This document shows, in pieces, positions 1 through 5,883 of a stretch of DNA of 7,392 nucleotides. The first letter of the stretch is position 1. Each line of letters starts with the position of its first letter. The notes under the pieces are model-generated. The model was given only the letters and a program-made list of their open reading frames with translations. It was not told the DNA's origin and searched no databases. This DNA comes from Clostridiales bacterium (lineage in GTDB: Bacteria > Bacillota_A > Clostridia > Oscillospirales > Oscillospiraceae). Position numbers and translations under genes: made by a program. Where the stretch lies: positions 1 to 7,392 of the forward strand of contig DXUR01000116.1 in NCBI GenBank assembly GCA_019417795.1, written 5' to 3'.

Positions 1-272
1 CCCGGTTTCAGCAGAACATGACTGCGCATGGAAAAGCTGGTTTCGAAGCGTCCGTTGATGCAGAAGTTGACTTCCAGCACGCCGACCTGTGTGCGGATCT
101 CCGTATACGATCCCATTTCCAGCTGCATCAGCATCACGCTCACGCCGTCAAAGATCCGAAAACAGTGAATTTCTCCGTTTCCGTCGGCGTTTTCAAAGCC
201 GCCTGTCTGACCGATCGGGCAGGAACCGATATTGGTTTCGTCATGGTAAGTAATGTGAACGATGGTCAACAC
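1..272 (-). CDS. AraC-family transcriptional regulator, N-terminal part (cut by window edge)
   Basis: About 90 residues are visible and the frame is open to the left edge, so the C-terminal DNA-binding domain (two helix-turn-helix motifs in this family) lies outside the window. The visible part fits the N-terminal sensing domain of Clostridia AraC regulators, especially the stretch GVLEVNFCINGRFETSF, which resembles the beta-barrel segment usually found there. The start is uncertain. GTG at 272 or TTG at 269 follow a good ribosome site (GGAGAAAGG, about 275-283), while an in-frame ATG at 296 has only a weak one; I prefer 272. The gene lies 46 bases after the alpha/beta hydrolase gene on the same strand, so it is probably the last or a late gene of that operon and may regulate it. 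The family call rests on sequence resemblance from memory, with no DNA-binding domain visible to confirm it. Confidence 0.7.
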   Translation of the reverse strand, partial: MLTIVHITYHDETNIGSCPIGQTGGFENADGNGEIHCFRIFDGVSVMLMQLEMGSYTEIRTQVGVLEVNFCINGRFETSFSMRSHVLLKP

Positions 273-318
273 CGCCTTTCTCCAATGGAATGCCATGCGC
301 CTGTGCCGATGCCGGCGT

Positions 319-1251
319 TTACTCCGTGCTCGTCCATGTGTGGATGGCTGCGCTCACGCGGCGGTCAATATCCTGGCGTGTCTGTCTGCACGCTTCCGGA
401 AACTGCTTTGCTGCCTGAAATGCCAGACGGACGAAGAGGCCTGCTCCCACAGGCAGCATGATCTTCAGCATTCCCTCCGGGAAAACAAAGTGGGTACCGT
501 GGGCATAAACCGCCGTCTCAACCTCGCATTCATGGGGCTTTTCCGCAAGGCGCTTTTCCATGCGGTGGATGTATCTGGCGGCATCCCACAGCACGTCGTC
601 CTCCGCGCCGATGAGCAGCAGCTTGCCATGGATGTTCTCGACGGGAATATACTCCTCCGGCTCGATCGGGTGCGCCGCCTCGGAATCGTCAAACAGCTTG
701 CGGGAGTTTACCATATCGCCGGTGCGTTTGCTCTCGGCGGCGATACAGTGCCAATAGTCCGGGTGCTGATAGCAAAACGGCATATAGGGCAGCGGCTTGC
801 CCCGGTATGAGAACAGCGACTCGCCCGCCACCGGCCACTCCTTGCAGCCGTCCCGTTTGCCCTGCTGAAAGCCCTGCCACACAAAGTCGCTGGGCGTCAT
901 GGCAATGGTCAGGGTGATCTCCGGAAACATGGCCGCCGCCGTCAGCGCAAGCGTTCCGGTGGTCGACGCCCCGGCAATGCCGATTTTTTTGTTCCCGTTG
1001 GCTTTCAGCCACGAAATGGCCGCCTCCATGCGCTCCAGCGGATAATTATGATGGCCGTAATCCTTTTTCGCAGGCGACATGGTGAGCACATTTACGCCCC
1101 GCCCGCAGAGCCATTTCGCGGCCGAGCGGGCCAGCCGATCCTCCGGATCGTCACCAATCATCGCAATGACCGCGCAGTCCGATCCGCCAGCACACGCCCA
1201 GTACGCGCCGTAAAAGCCGTCAGGCTCCACATTAAAGTGCAGGTGCTTCAT
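319..1251 (-). CDS. Alpha/beta hydrolase, acyl-CoA thioester hydrolase/BAAT C-terminal-like
   Basis: The 310-residue protein has no signal peptide or membrane segment, so it is likely cytoplasmic. It fits the alpha/beta-hydrolase fold. A nucleophile-elbow region lies at residues 90-100 (KIGIAGASTTGT, Ser96), followed by PSDFVWQG at 120-127, which resembles the region after the nucleophile in BAAT-type acyl-CoA thioesterases. The probable catalytic acid is in GAEDDVLWD (Asp218 or Asp219) and the catalytic histidine is in HGTHFVFP (His254). The elbow reads G-A-S-T-T instead of canonical G-x-S-x-G, although a glycine follows one position later. ATG at 1251 has a strong ribosome site (AAAGGAGTGGGAG) lying inside the end of the upstream MBL gene. 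The two genes overlap by 20 bases, which points to one transcript and coupled translation. Family members cleave acyl thioesters or other esters; the substrate here cannot be told from sequence. The hydrolase call is firm, the thioesterase assignment moderate. Confidence 0.85.
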   Translation of the reverse strand: MKHLHFNVEPDGFYGAYWACAGGSDCAVIAMIGDDPEDRLARSAAKWLCGRGVNVLTMSPAKKDYGHHNYPLERMEAAISWLKANGNKKIGIAGASTTGTLALTAAAMFPEITLTIAMTPSDFVWQGFQQGKRDGCKEWPVAGESLFSYRGKPLPYMPFCYQHPDYWHCIAAESKRTGDMVNSRKLFDDSEAAHPIEPEEYIPVENIHGKLLLIGAEDDVLWDAARYIHRMEKRLAEKPHECEVETAVYAHGTHFVFPEGMLKIMLPVGAGLFVRLAFQAAKQFPEACRQTRQDIDRRVSAAIHTWTSTE

Positions 1252-2113
1252 GTTCTCCCACTCCTTTTAAAAATCCGTGCTTTGCACGCTCCTCAGTGTC
1301 ATCCGATTCGTCGTAAGCATCATAGGGCGCAGCCGGGTCAGGAACCCGTTTTTTGAACGGTGAGCACAGCTTATCTTTATGGGCGAAAGCAAAGTCAAAA
1401 TTATCCGTCCAGCCTGTGTGACCGGTGAGAAACAGCGGATGCAGTCTGCGGCTTTGCAGCTTTGCCTCCAGCGCCGCCAATGACTTCATTGCCAGACGAT
1501 TGTCCTCCGCCAGGGAGGAAATGAAGCTGTAGCCGCCGTCGGCCCCGAACCAGAGGGTATCGCCGGTAAAGAGGTATTTGTCGTCGACCAGATAGACCAT
1601 ATGCCCCCATGTATGGCCGGGGACTAGAAAGCACTCGATCCTGATCCCGTCGATATCCAGAATCTGCCCGTCTGTAAGCAGCACCTTCTCATTGTTGATA
1701 GTGACCTGCGGCAGCTTATAGAGGTGATAGATCACCTTGCGGCGGACTTCACCAGTAAGATAATGGTTTTCAATCTCGCCGATATAGAGCTTTGCGCTCC
1801 GGAACAAACCGGGGCTGTCTGCCTCCACCGCACCCACATGGTCGGTGTCCTGATGAGTGATGAGGATGTGCCGGATGGACTGCGGGTCAATACCCAGCCA
1901 GCCCATTTTTTCTGCCAGACGGTCGTAGTTATACCCGGCATCGATCATGATGGTGGTGTCGCCCTTGCGGTAGAAAAAGATGTTCGCCACCCACTCCCGC
2001 ACGCAGGCCACGCGCTCATCCACCCAGCCAGTGTTCAGCGGCTTGAAGATCTCCTTACCCCGATACATTCTGCTCATTTCTTTTTTCTGAAACTCGGTGG
2101 CATTCTTTGACAT
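1232..2113 (-). CDS. MBL-fold metallo-hydrolase
   Basis: The 293-residue protein shows the ordered metal-binding motifs of the metallo-beta-lactamase fold. These are ITHQDTDH (HxDxDH, residues 87-92), His167 in PGHTWGHM, Asp185 in LFTGDT and His232 in LTGHTG. The first motif carries Asp89 where classical members (HxHxDH) have a second histidine. This variant occurs in some single-domain MBL proteins and may change the metal site. The family includes lactonases, thioesterases such as glyoxalase II, and other hydrolases; the reaction here is unknown. There is no signal peptide. ATG at 2113 is well supported by AAGGAGG at 2123-2129, nine bases upstream. It is the first gene of a probable operon with the alpha/beta hydrolase (20-base overlap) and the AraC regulator. 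A weak promoter and paired inverted repeats sit 130-180 bases upstream. Confidence 0.93.
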   Translation of the reverse strand: MSKNATEFQKKEMSRMYRGKEIFKPLNTGWVDERVACVREWVANIFFYRKGDTTIMIDAGYNYDRLAEKMGWLGIDPQSIRHILITHQDTDHVGAVEADSPGLFRSAKLYIGEIENHYLTGEVRRKVIYHLYKLPQVTINNEKVLLTDGQILDIDGIRIECFLVPGHTWGHMVYLVDDKYLFTGDTLWFGADGGYSFISSLAEDNRLAMKSLAALEAKLQSRRLHPLFLTGHTGWTDNFDFAFAHKDKLCSPFKKRVPDPAAPYDAYDESDDTEERAKHGFLKGVGEHEAPAL

Positions 2114-2239
2114 CGGCAGATTCCTCCTTACAGCAGTATTCCGGTCCCCGGAACACAGATGGCCTTGAAATGCAGTGAGTTTTGTCTGATCGTTTCCTTT
2201 GTGATCAGTCCCAGCACAGTGCCCCGCTCCTGCGCATTT

Positions 2240-2268
2240 GTTAAATTCATCTAACTCAAGTATGTAAA
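2240..2268 (-). promoter_or_regulatory. Candidate promoter of the MBL-hydrolase-AraC operon
   Basis: On the minus strand TTTACA (2263-2268, 5 of 6 to the -35 consensus) and TTTAAC (2240-2245, 4 of 6 to the -10 consensus) are separated by 17 bases. Transcription would begin near 2233 and leave a leader of about 120 bases before the MBL start. The match is moderate, and readthrough from tetR is also possible because no convincing terminator lies between them. Confidence 0.4.
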
Positions 2269-2291
2269 AGATTAGGTTAGAGCAAGCTAAC
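2240..2291. promoter_or_regulatory. Paired GTTA-N8-TAAC inverted repeats, candidate operators
   Basis: Two 16-bp sites of the same form stand 36 bp apart: GTTAAATTCATCTAAC (2240-2255) and GTTAGAGCAAGCTAAC (2276-2291). The first covers the candidate -10 element; the second lies just upstream of the -35 element. This arrangement suits a dimeric regulator binding twice, and the adjacent TetR or the AraC protein are candidates. The sites are seen directly; the binding role is inference. Confidence 0.45.
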
Positions 2292-2303
2292 TCGCACTCT
2301 TTT

Positions 2304-2329
2304 GAAAAGCTGCATCGCTGCAGCCTTTC
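2304..2329 (-). terminator. Hairpin directly after tetR, possible weak terminator
   Basis: Read on the minus strand, 11-base arms (GAAAGGCTGCA and TGCAGCTTTTC, one G-U pair) enclose a GCGA tetraloop, starting four bases after the tetR stop codon. No uridine run follows beyond the arm's own TTTT, so efficient termination is doubtful. It may instead protect the 3' end of the mRNA or give partial readthrough into the MBL operon. Confidence 0.4.
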
Positions 2330-2332
2330 CGC

Positions 2333-2911
2333 TTATGCAAATAGCTCCCGGCAGGCGCCGCGCACCAGCGTTTCCAGCACCTGCGGGTAAAGCGCTCCGA
2401 TCTGTCCCTGATGGGAGACAGTCAGAATGAGCCCCCGTACCGTGGCAGCCGCCAGCGCCATGCCGCCCTTTGGCTGCAAACCGCCCGCTTCCAGCAGTGT
2501 GCGGATGTGCGTCTCGTCATCGTGGTAGTGAGCCGTTTTGACCTCCTCCGGCAGTCTGTGCAGGAGAAACTCCGCGTCATTTTCGATGAACACGAAGGCT
2601 TTTGCCTCGGAGAGCCACCGGCAGGCTGCCAGAATTGCCGCAGCTGCGCAGTCAGCAGGAAGCAACGCCGCATTCTCCTGCAAGGCGTTCTGCGCCGCCG
2701 CAAAGCACTCGGTATGAATATCCTCCAGCATAGCGAAAAACAGGAGTTCCTTGGAGTCAAAAAACTTGTAGAACGAACCTTTGGAGATTCCGACAGCATT
2801 TGCCAGTTGCTCCACAGTGGTCTTTCGCATCCCAACGGTAACGCCGCAGCACCGCGCTTCGCGGATCAGATTCCTGCAAATCAATCGATTCTGTTCGTCT
2901 GTAAAAGCCAC
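2333..2911 (-). CDS. TetR/AcrR-family transcriptional regulator
   Basis: From GTG at 2911 the protein has 192 residues, a usual TetR length. The N-terminal helix-turn-helix is clear: residues about 30-55 read KTTVEQLANAVGISKGSFYKFF then DSKELLF, with the typical recognition helix GISKGSFYKFF. The alanine-rich C-terminal part (about 65-192) is the ligand-binding and dimer region, which is variable and gives no ligand clue. An upstream in-frame GTG at 2941 would add ten residues but has no ribosome site, whereas GAGGTG sits six bases before the GTG at 2911. The gene has its own near-consensus promoter with an inverted repeat downstream of it, suggesting autoregulation. It is upstream of, and on the same strand as, the MBL-hydrolase-AraC genes, and a role as their repressor is likely but unproven. 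Confidence 0.93.
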   Translation of the reverse strand: MAFTDEQNRLICRNLIREARCCGVTVGMRKTTVEQLANAVGISKGSFYKFFDSKELLFFAMLEDIHTECFAAAQNALQENAALLPADCAAAAILAACRWLSEAKAFVFIENDAEFLLHRLPEEVKTAHYHDDETHIRTLLEAGGLQPKGGMALAAATVRGLILTVSHQGQIGALYPQVLETLVRGACRELFA

Positions 2912-2932
2912 GGCCCACACCTCGTTTGAATT

Positions 2933-2960
2933 TATGACCACATTTGCTTTTTAGGTCATA
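2933..2960. promoter_or_regulatory. Inverted repeat TATGACC-N14-GGTCATA, candidate tetR operator
   Basis: Perfect 7-base arms lie at 2933-2939 and 2954-2960, between the -10 box and the start codon of tetR, covering the predicted transcription start. A bound regulator there would block its own transcription, as is common for TetR proteins. The repeat is seen; the role is inferred. Confidence 0.5.
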
Positions 2961-2988
2961 TTATAACGTCATAAAATGATGCTGTCAA
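2960..2988 (-). promoter_or_regulatory. Promoter of the tetR-type gene
   Basis: Read on the minus strand, TTGACA (2983-2988) and TATAAT (2960-2965) both match the sigma-A consensus perfectly and are 17 bases apart. Transcription should start near 2953, about 40 bases before the preferred GTG start at 2911. Confidence 0.85.
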
Positions 2989-3186
2989 CAAAAATACAAG
3001 CTCCTCGTCATAGAGCTGTTCTGCTGGCATCTCCTGCCCGGTATGATCCTGGTCGAAAGGTCTCGCTTTCACCCATCCGACATGAGCATACAGAACAAAT
3101 GCCTGCCAAGCGGGTAACCATTCAGATCCGATAAAAGTGAGGGATCATGACCAAAAACAGTGGAACGGCAAAACTCCTTGTTTTCT
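2989..3186. other. Gene-free stretch, possible coding debris
   Basis: No intact gene is seen. On the minus strand a frame is open for about 62 codons (2956-3144) and contains protein-like text such as GWVKARPFDQDHTG, but it has no start with a ribosome site and ends inside the tetR promoter. A neighbouring frame (ending near 3070) also looks partly coding. This may be the decayed tail of the adjacent insertion-sequence fragment or of another lost gene; I do not recognise it. Confidence 0.35.
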
Positions 3187-3514
3187 TCATTGGGGATCAC
3201 CGTAATGATCGTAAAAGGCCGCGCGGGGCAGTTTGACGCCGGACGGAAGAATAACCGGCAGGTCTTCTTTCCCTTCCTTCAGCAGTTATTTGGACAGCCG
3301 TCCCTTGCTGCTGCGGCCACGCCGTTTAAGATAGAAAAGCCCTCCGGTCCTTCGGTCAGATAGACGCGCTCCACACCCTCTTGGATTCCGCAGTGGCTAT
3401 TTACCTCAAATCTCCGTGCTGCTTTGCTGTAACTCAATTTTTCTTTCCGCATGGCTTAATCACCAGCTTCTTGAATTCCGGTGGATAGCGCTTGTTTGGT
3501 ACTCCCTCCGACAT
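3187..3514 (-). pseudogene. IS3-family (IS150-like) transposase orfA remnant
   Basis: Read on the minus strand from ATG at 3514, the text begins MSEGVPNKRYPPEFKKLVI and then loses frame by one base near 3455. The next frame, from 3452, gives MRKEKLSYSKAARRFEVN and ERVYLTEGPEGF. A second frameshift near 3335 leads into KRRGRSSKGRLSK, a stop, then LLKEGKEDL. Together these match the order of motifs in IS150-type OrfA proteins, whose N-terminal helix-turn-helix binds transposon ends. The last part, KLPRAAFYDHYGD, resembles the beginning of OrfB (PRxTFYYH), so most of orfA's coiled-coil end and the catalytic DDE region of orfB appear deleted. The element cannot encode an active transposase. It lies between the tetR block and the broken ATPase gene. 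Confidence 0.8.
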
Positions 3515-3519
3515 AATAA

Positions 3520-3570
3520 AGCCCCCTATTTGTCAGGCAGTATATCTTACTGCCTGACAAATAGGGGGCT
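3520..3570. repeat. Perfect 23-bp inverted repeat with 5-base loop
   Basis: Arms at 3520-3542 and 3548-3570 are fully complementary; each contains GCCCCCTATTTGTCAGGCAG or its complement, and the loop is TATCT. On the minus strand the hairpin is followed by TTTATT and then, six bases after the stem, the orfA start. It could act as a terminator-like shield that keeps outside transcription from entering the transposase gene, as known for several insertion sequences. Two abutted element ends are an alternative explanation. Such a long perfect stem surviving beside a decayed orfA is notable. Confidence 0.9.
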
Positions 3571-3582
3571 GTGCGAAATCGT

Positions 3583-3652
3583 ATGCTGTCAGCATATTCA
3601 CCATGCCCTGGGGCACAGCTTTTCTTATCCTCTTTCAGGGCTTATGCAAGCC
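3583..3652. repeat. Cluster of three short inverted repeats
   Basis: ATGCTG-T-CAGCAT (3583-3595), TGCCC-TG-GGGCA (3604-3615) and GGCTT-ATGC-AAGCC (3639-3652) follow each other in 70 bases next to the large palindrome. No gene is seen in 3571-3683. They may belong to the outer end of the insertion sequence or to a structured RNA; neither is supported beyond the repeats themselves. Confidence 0.45.
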
Positions 3653-3683
3653 ACCCGTTTTACGGATGATCCCGACCTGCTGT

Positions 3684-5569
3684 TTATGCTTCCGGCTCTT
3701 TGCACTCTTTCTCCTTGTCCAAGAGATCCGTCATGCTGTCCAGACTGATGCCCAGCGTGGACGCGTTGTGCAGCAGGGCGGAGGTGGTGGGCTGAATGAC
3801 GCCCGCCACGCCCAAAGCGATGAGCATGCAGTTGAAGCCGACGATGAACCGGTAGTTCCGATGAATGCGGTTCATCAGGGCCTGACTGATTTTCCGCAGG
3901 GTCACCAGCTCGAAAAGATCCTCCGAGGCGATGGTCACATCGGCGATTTCCCGGGCGATGGCGGCGCCGGTGTTGATGGCGATGCCCACATCCGCTTCGG
4001 AAAGGGCAGGGGTGTCGTTGACGCCGTCGCCGATCATGATGACCTTCCGGCCCGCCGCTTTCTCCTGCCGGATGAAGCTGGCCTTATCCTCCGGAAGCAC
4101 ATCAGCGTAGAACTGATCCACGCCCACCTCCCGGGCAACGGCCTGGGCGGTCTTGCGATTGTCACCGGTCATCATGACCACCTTGCTGATGCCGCAGGCG
4201 TGCAGCGCTTCAATGGCAGCCTTGGCTTCCTTCCGCAGGGGATCCGCAATGCAGATCTCCGCTGCCAGACGGCCGACAATGCACAGATACAGGTGAGAAT
4301 ATTCCTCCGGCAGGGCATTGAATTTTTCCTCCTCACCCTCCGGAATCACGCAGCCCTCATCCTCAAAAACGAAGTGAGCGCTGCCGATGATGACCTTTCT
4401 GTCCTCCACAGAGCTGGAGATCCCGTGGGCCACACATATTCCACCTGAGAGTGGTACTCCTTGTGGTCCAGGCCCAATCGCTTGGCCTCTGCCACCACGG
4501 CATTGGCCATGGAATGGGGGTAATGCTCCTCCAGGCAGGCGGCCAGCTGCAGCATCTCACTGGCGCTGTAGCCATCGAAGGCCACCACTTTGGCCACCGT
4601 GGGGGTCGCGTAGGTCAGGGTGCCGGTCTTGTCGAACACCACCGTATCAGCGTTGGCTACCGCCTCCATGAAGCGGCCGCCCTTGACGGAGATATGATAG
4701 TTCTGGCTCTCCCGCATGGCGGAGAGAACGGCGATGGGCATGGACAGCTTCAATGCGCAGGAAAAGTCCACCATCAGGACGGCCAGGGCCTTCATGGTAT
4801 TCCGTGTCAGAAGATAGGTCAGGGCCGTGCCGCCCAGCGTATAGGGCACCAGACGGTCCGCCAGCCGGGATGCCTTGTCCTCTGCTGTGGATTTCAGCTT
4901 TTCCGATTCCTCGATCATCCTCACGATCCGGTCGTACCGGCCGCCGCCGGCCGCCTTATCCACCCGGATAACGCATTCTCCCTCTTCTGTCACCGTTCCG
5001 GCGTAGACATAGCTTCCGGGGCCCTTGGGCACCGGCATGGACTCACCGGTAATAGACGATTGATTGACGGTGGCTTCCCCTTCCACCACCTTGCCGTCCA
5101 GAGGGATCATACCGCCGGTGCGGACCACGATGCAGTCCCCGGCCTTCACATCTCCGATAGGGACCAGCACTTCGGTGCCGCCGGCCTTCAGCCAAACCTT
5201 GTCCACATTCAACGACATGGCGCCTGCCAGGTCTGCCACAGACTTCTTGTGGGTCCAGTCCTCCAGGATCTCGCCCAGGTTCAGCATGAACATCACGGAG
5301 CTGGCGGTGTCGAAATCCCCCCGGACCATGGACACAGTCACGGCAGTAGCATCCAGAACCGACACAGCCAGACGGCCATGGAGCAAAGAGGTCAGCCCCG
5401 CCCGGATGTACTTGACAGAGCGGAACACGGCAATAAACGTCCGGATGGACATCGGCAGGAACAGCTTGCTGCCTGCCCGCCGCAGAACGGTGAACACCAG
5501 CTTGTCCTCGAATTCCCGGTTCAGTTCACGGGAGCTATGCTTCGGTGCCAGCGCCTCTGACTTTTCATA
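3684..5569 (-). pseudogene. Heavy-metal P1-type ATPase, 5'-truncated and frameshifted
   Basis: Two minus-strand frames join into one P-type ATPase. The first frame (residues counted from GTG at 5497) has the actuator motif TGES at 150-153, the transport-site helix DFSCALKLSMP around 244-254, the phosphorylation site DKTGT at 289-293 and the metal-ATPase HP-type region EEHYPHS near 323-329. The second frame has the nucleotide-domain motif MMTGDN, the hinge GDGVND near 4014-4031 and two C-terminal membrane helices. The frames meet near 4431, where GTGTGG stands for an expected GTGGTGG, a one-base loss (or a sequencing error). Family-like text (YEKSEALAPKHS, LNREFEDKL) extends upstream to 5569, but no start codon or ribosome site is found and a stop follows. 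The N-terminal part (perhaps 80 residues, estimated from memory of relatives) is missing. Relatives export transition-metal ions across the membrane. The metal motif is SCA, not CPC or CPx, so the ion cannot be named. Confidence 0.88.
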
Positions 5570-5791
5570 GGAATTTTGCTCTTGAGATTATTATTGCAGC
5601 AACGGCCAGACAGTGAAAAGTATTTTCGTTAGCGTATTGACATTACAAGGGGGCGGGGCCTTGCAGTGACGATACGCGGTGACCTCCATGTGAAGTCTCC
5701 TGGTGTAAAGCAGTTCATGGCTAATTAAAGGGAACAAAAAGAAAGGGAAAGCACAATCCAGACGGTATCAGCGGCAGTCTACAAGAATAAA
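5570..5791. other. Gene-free boundary region between ATPase remnant and mobile-element genes
   Basis: No open frame with a plausible start is seen on either strand. The stretch contains a purine-rich segment with the direct repeat AAAGGGAA at 5727-5734 and 5742-5749, and a G-rich run near 5650-5660. Left of it the DNA is GC-rich and read on the minus strand; right of it the DNA is AT-richer and read on the plus strand. It probably contains the end of the element carrying the XRE and tnpV genes, but I could not find an attachment site or terminal repeat. Confidence 0.45.
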
Positions 5792-5820
5792 TTGTGATTA
5801 CACAAGATTGGTGCTATAAT
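5792..5820 (+). promoter_or_regulatory. Promoter of the first XRE gene, with overlapping inverted repeat
   Basis: TTGTGA (5792-5797) and a perfect TATAAT (5815-5820) are 17 bases apart. The -35 box is part of the inverted repeat TTGTG-ATTA-CACAA (5792-5805), a size typical for operators of small XRE/Cro repressors, so autoregulation is likely. Transcription should begin near 5827. Confidence 0.75.
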
Positions 5821-5830
5821 AAGAGAAAAG

Positions 5831-5877
5831 TTCCTGCCGGGGCAGCCGCCCCGGTGGTATGGATAGAAAGGCAGGAA
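5831..5877 (+). promoter_or_regulatory. Leader hairpins that can cover the XRE ribosome site
   Basis: The leader holds a 7-bp GC stem, CCGGGGC (5837-5843) with GCCCCGG (5848-5854), around the loop AGCC. TTCCTGCC (5831-5838) is also perfectly complementary to GGCAGGAA (5870-5877), the apparent ribosome site of the gene starting at 5884. Six base pairs of this outer stem can form together with the inner stem. The structure would hide the ribosome site and limit translation. The pairing is seen; the control function is inferred. Confidence 0.55.
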
Positions 5878-5883
5878 AACAAT

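Noticed and set aside
2128..2250. A 40-codon minus-strand frame between tetR and the MBL gene, ending at the MBL ribosome site
   Set aside because: Its ATG has only a weak ribosome site and lies upstream of the likely transcription start; it overlaps the candidate promoter and operator, and the protein resembles nothing I recognise.
3160..3363. Plus-strand frame of 67 codons in the IS region
   Set aside because: The opposite strand carries IS3 OrfA motifs through this region, so this is an antisense shadow.
3603..4448. Plus-strand frame of 281 codons opposite the ATPase C-terminal half
   Set aside because: Shadow of the ATPase coding strand, with no recognisable motifs and no ribosome site of note.
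4451..5560. Long plus-strand frame of 369 codons opposite the ATPase gene
   Set aside because: It mirrors the GC-rich ATPase reading frame, is rich in His, Gly and Gln without domains, and the minus strand carries all P-type ATPase motifs.
5727..5749. Direct repeat AAAGGGAA twice as integrase arm sites or origin iterons
   Set aside because: Only two short copies in purine-rich DNA, with no integrase or replication gene in the window.
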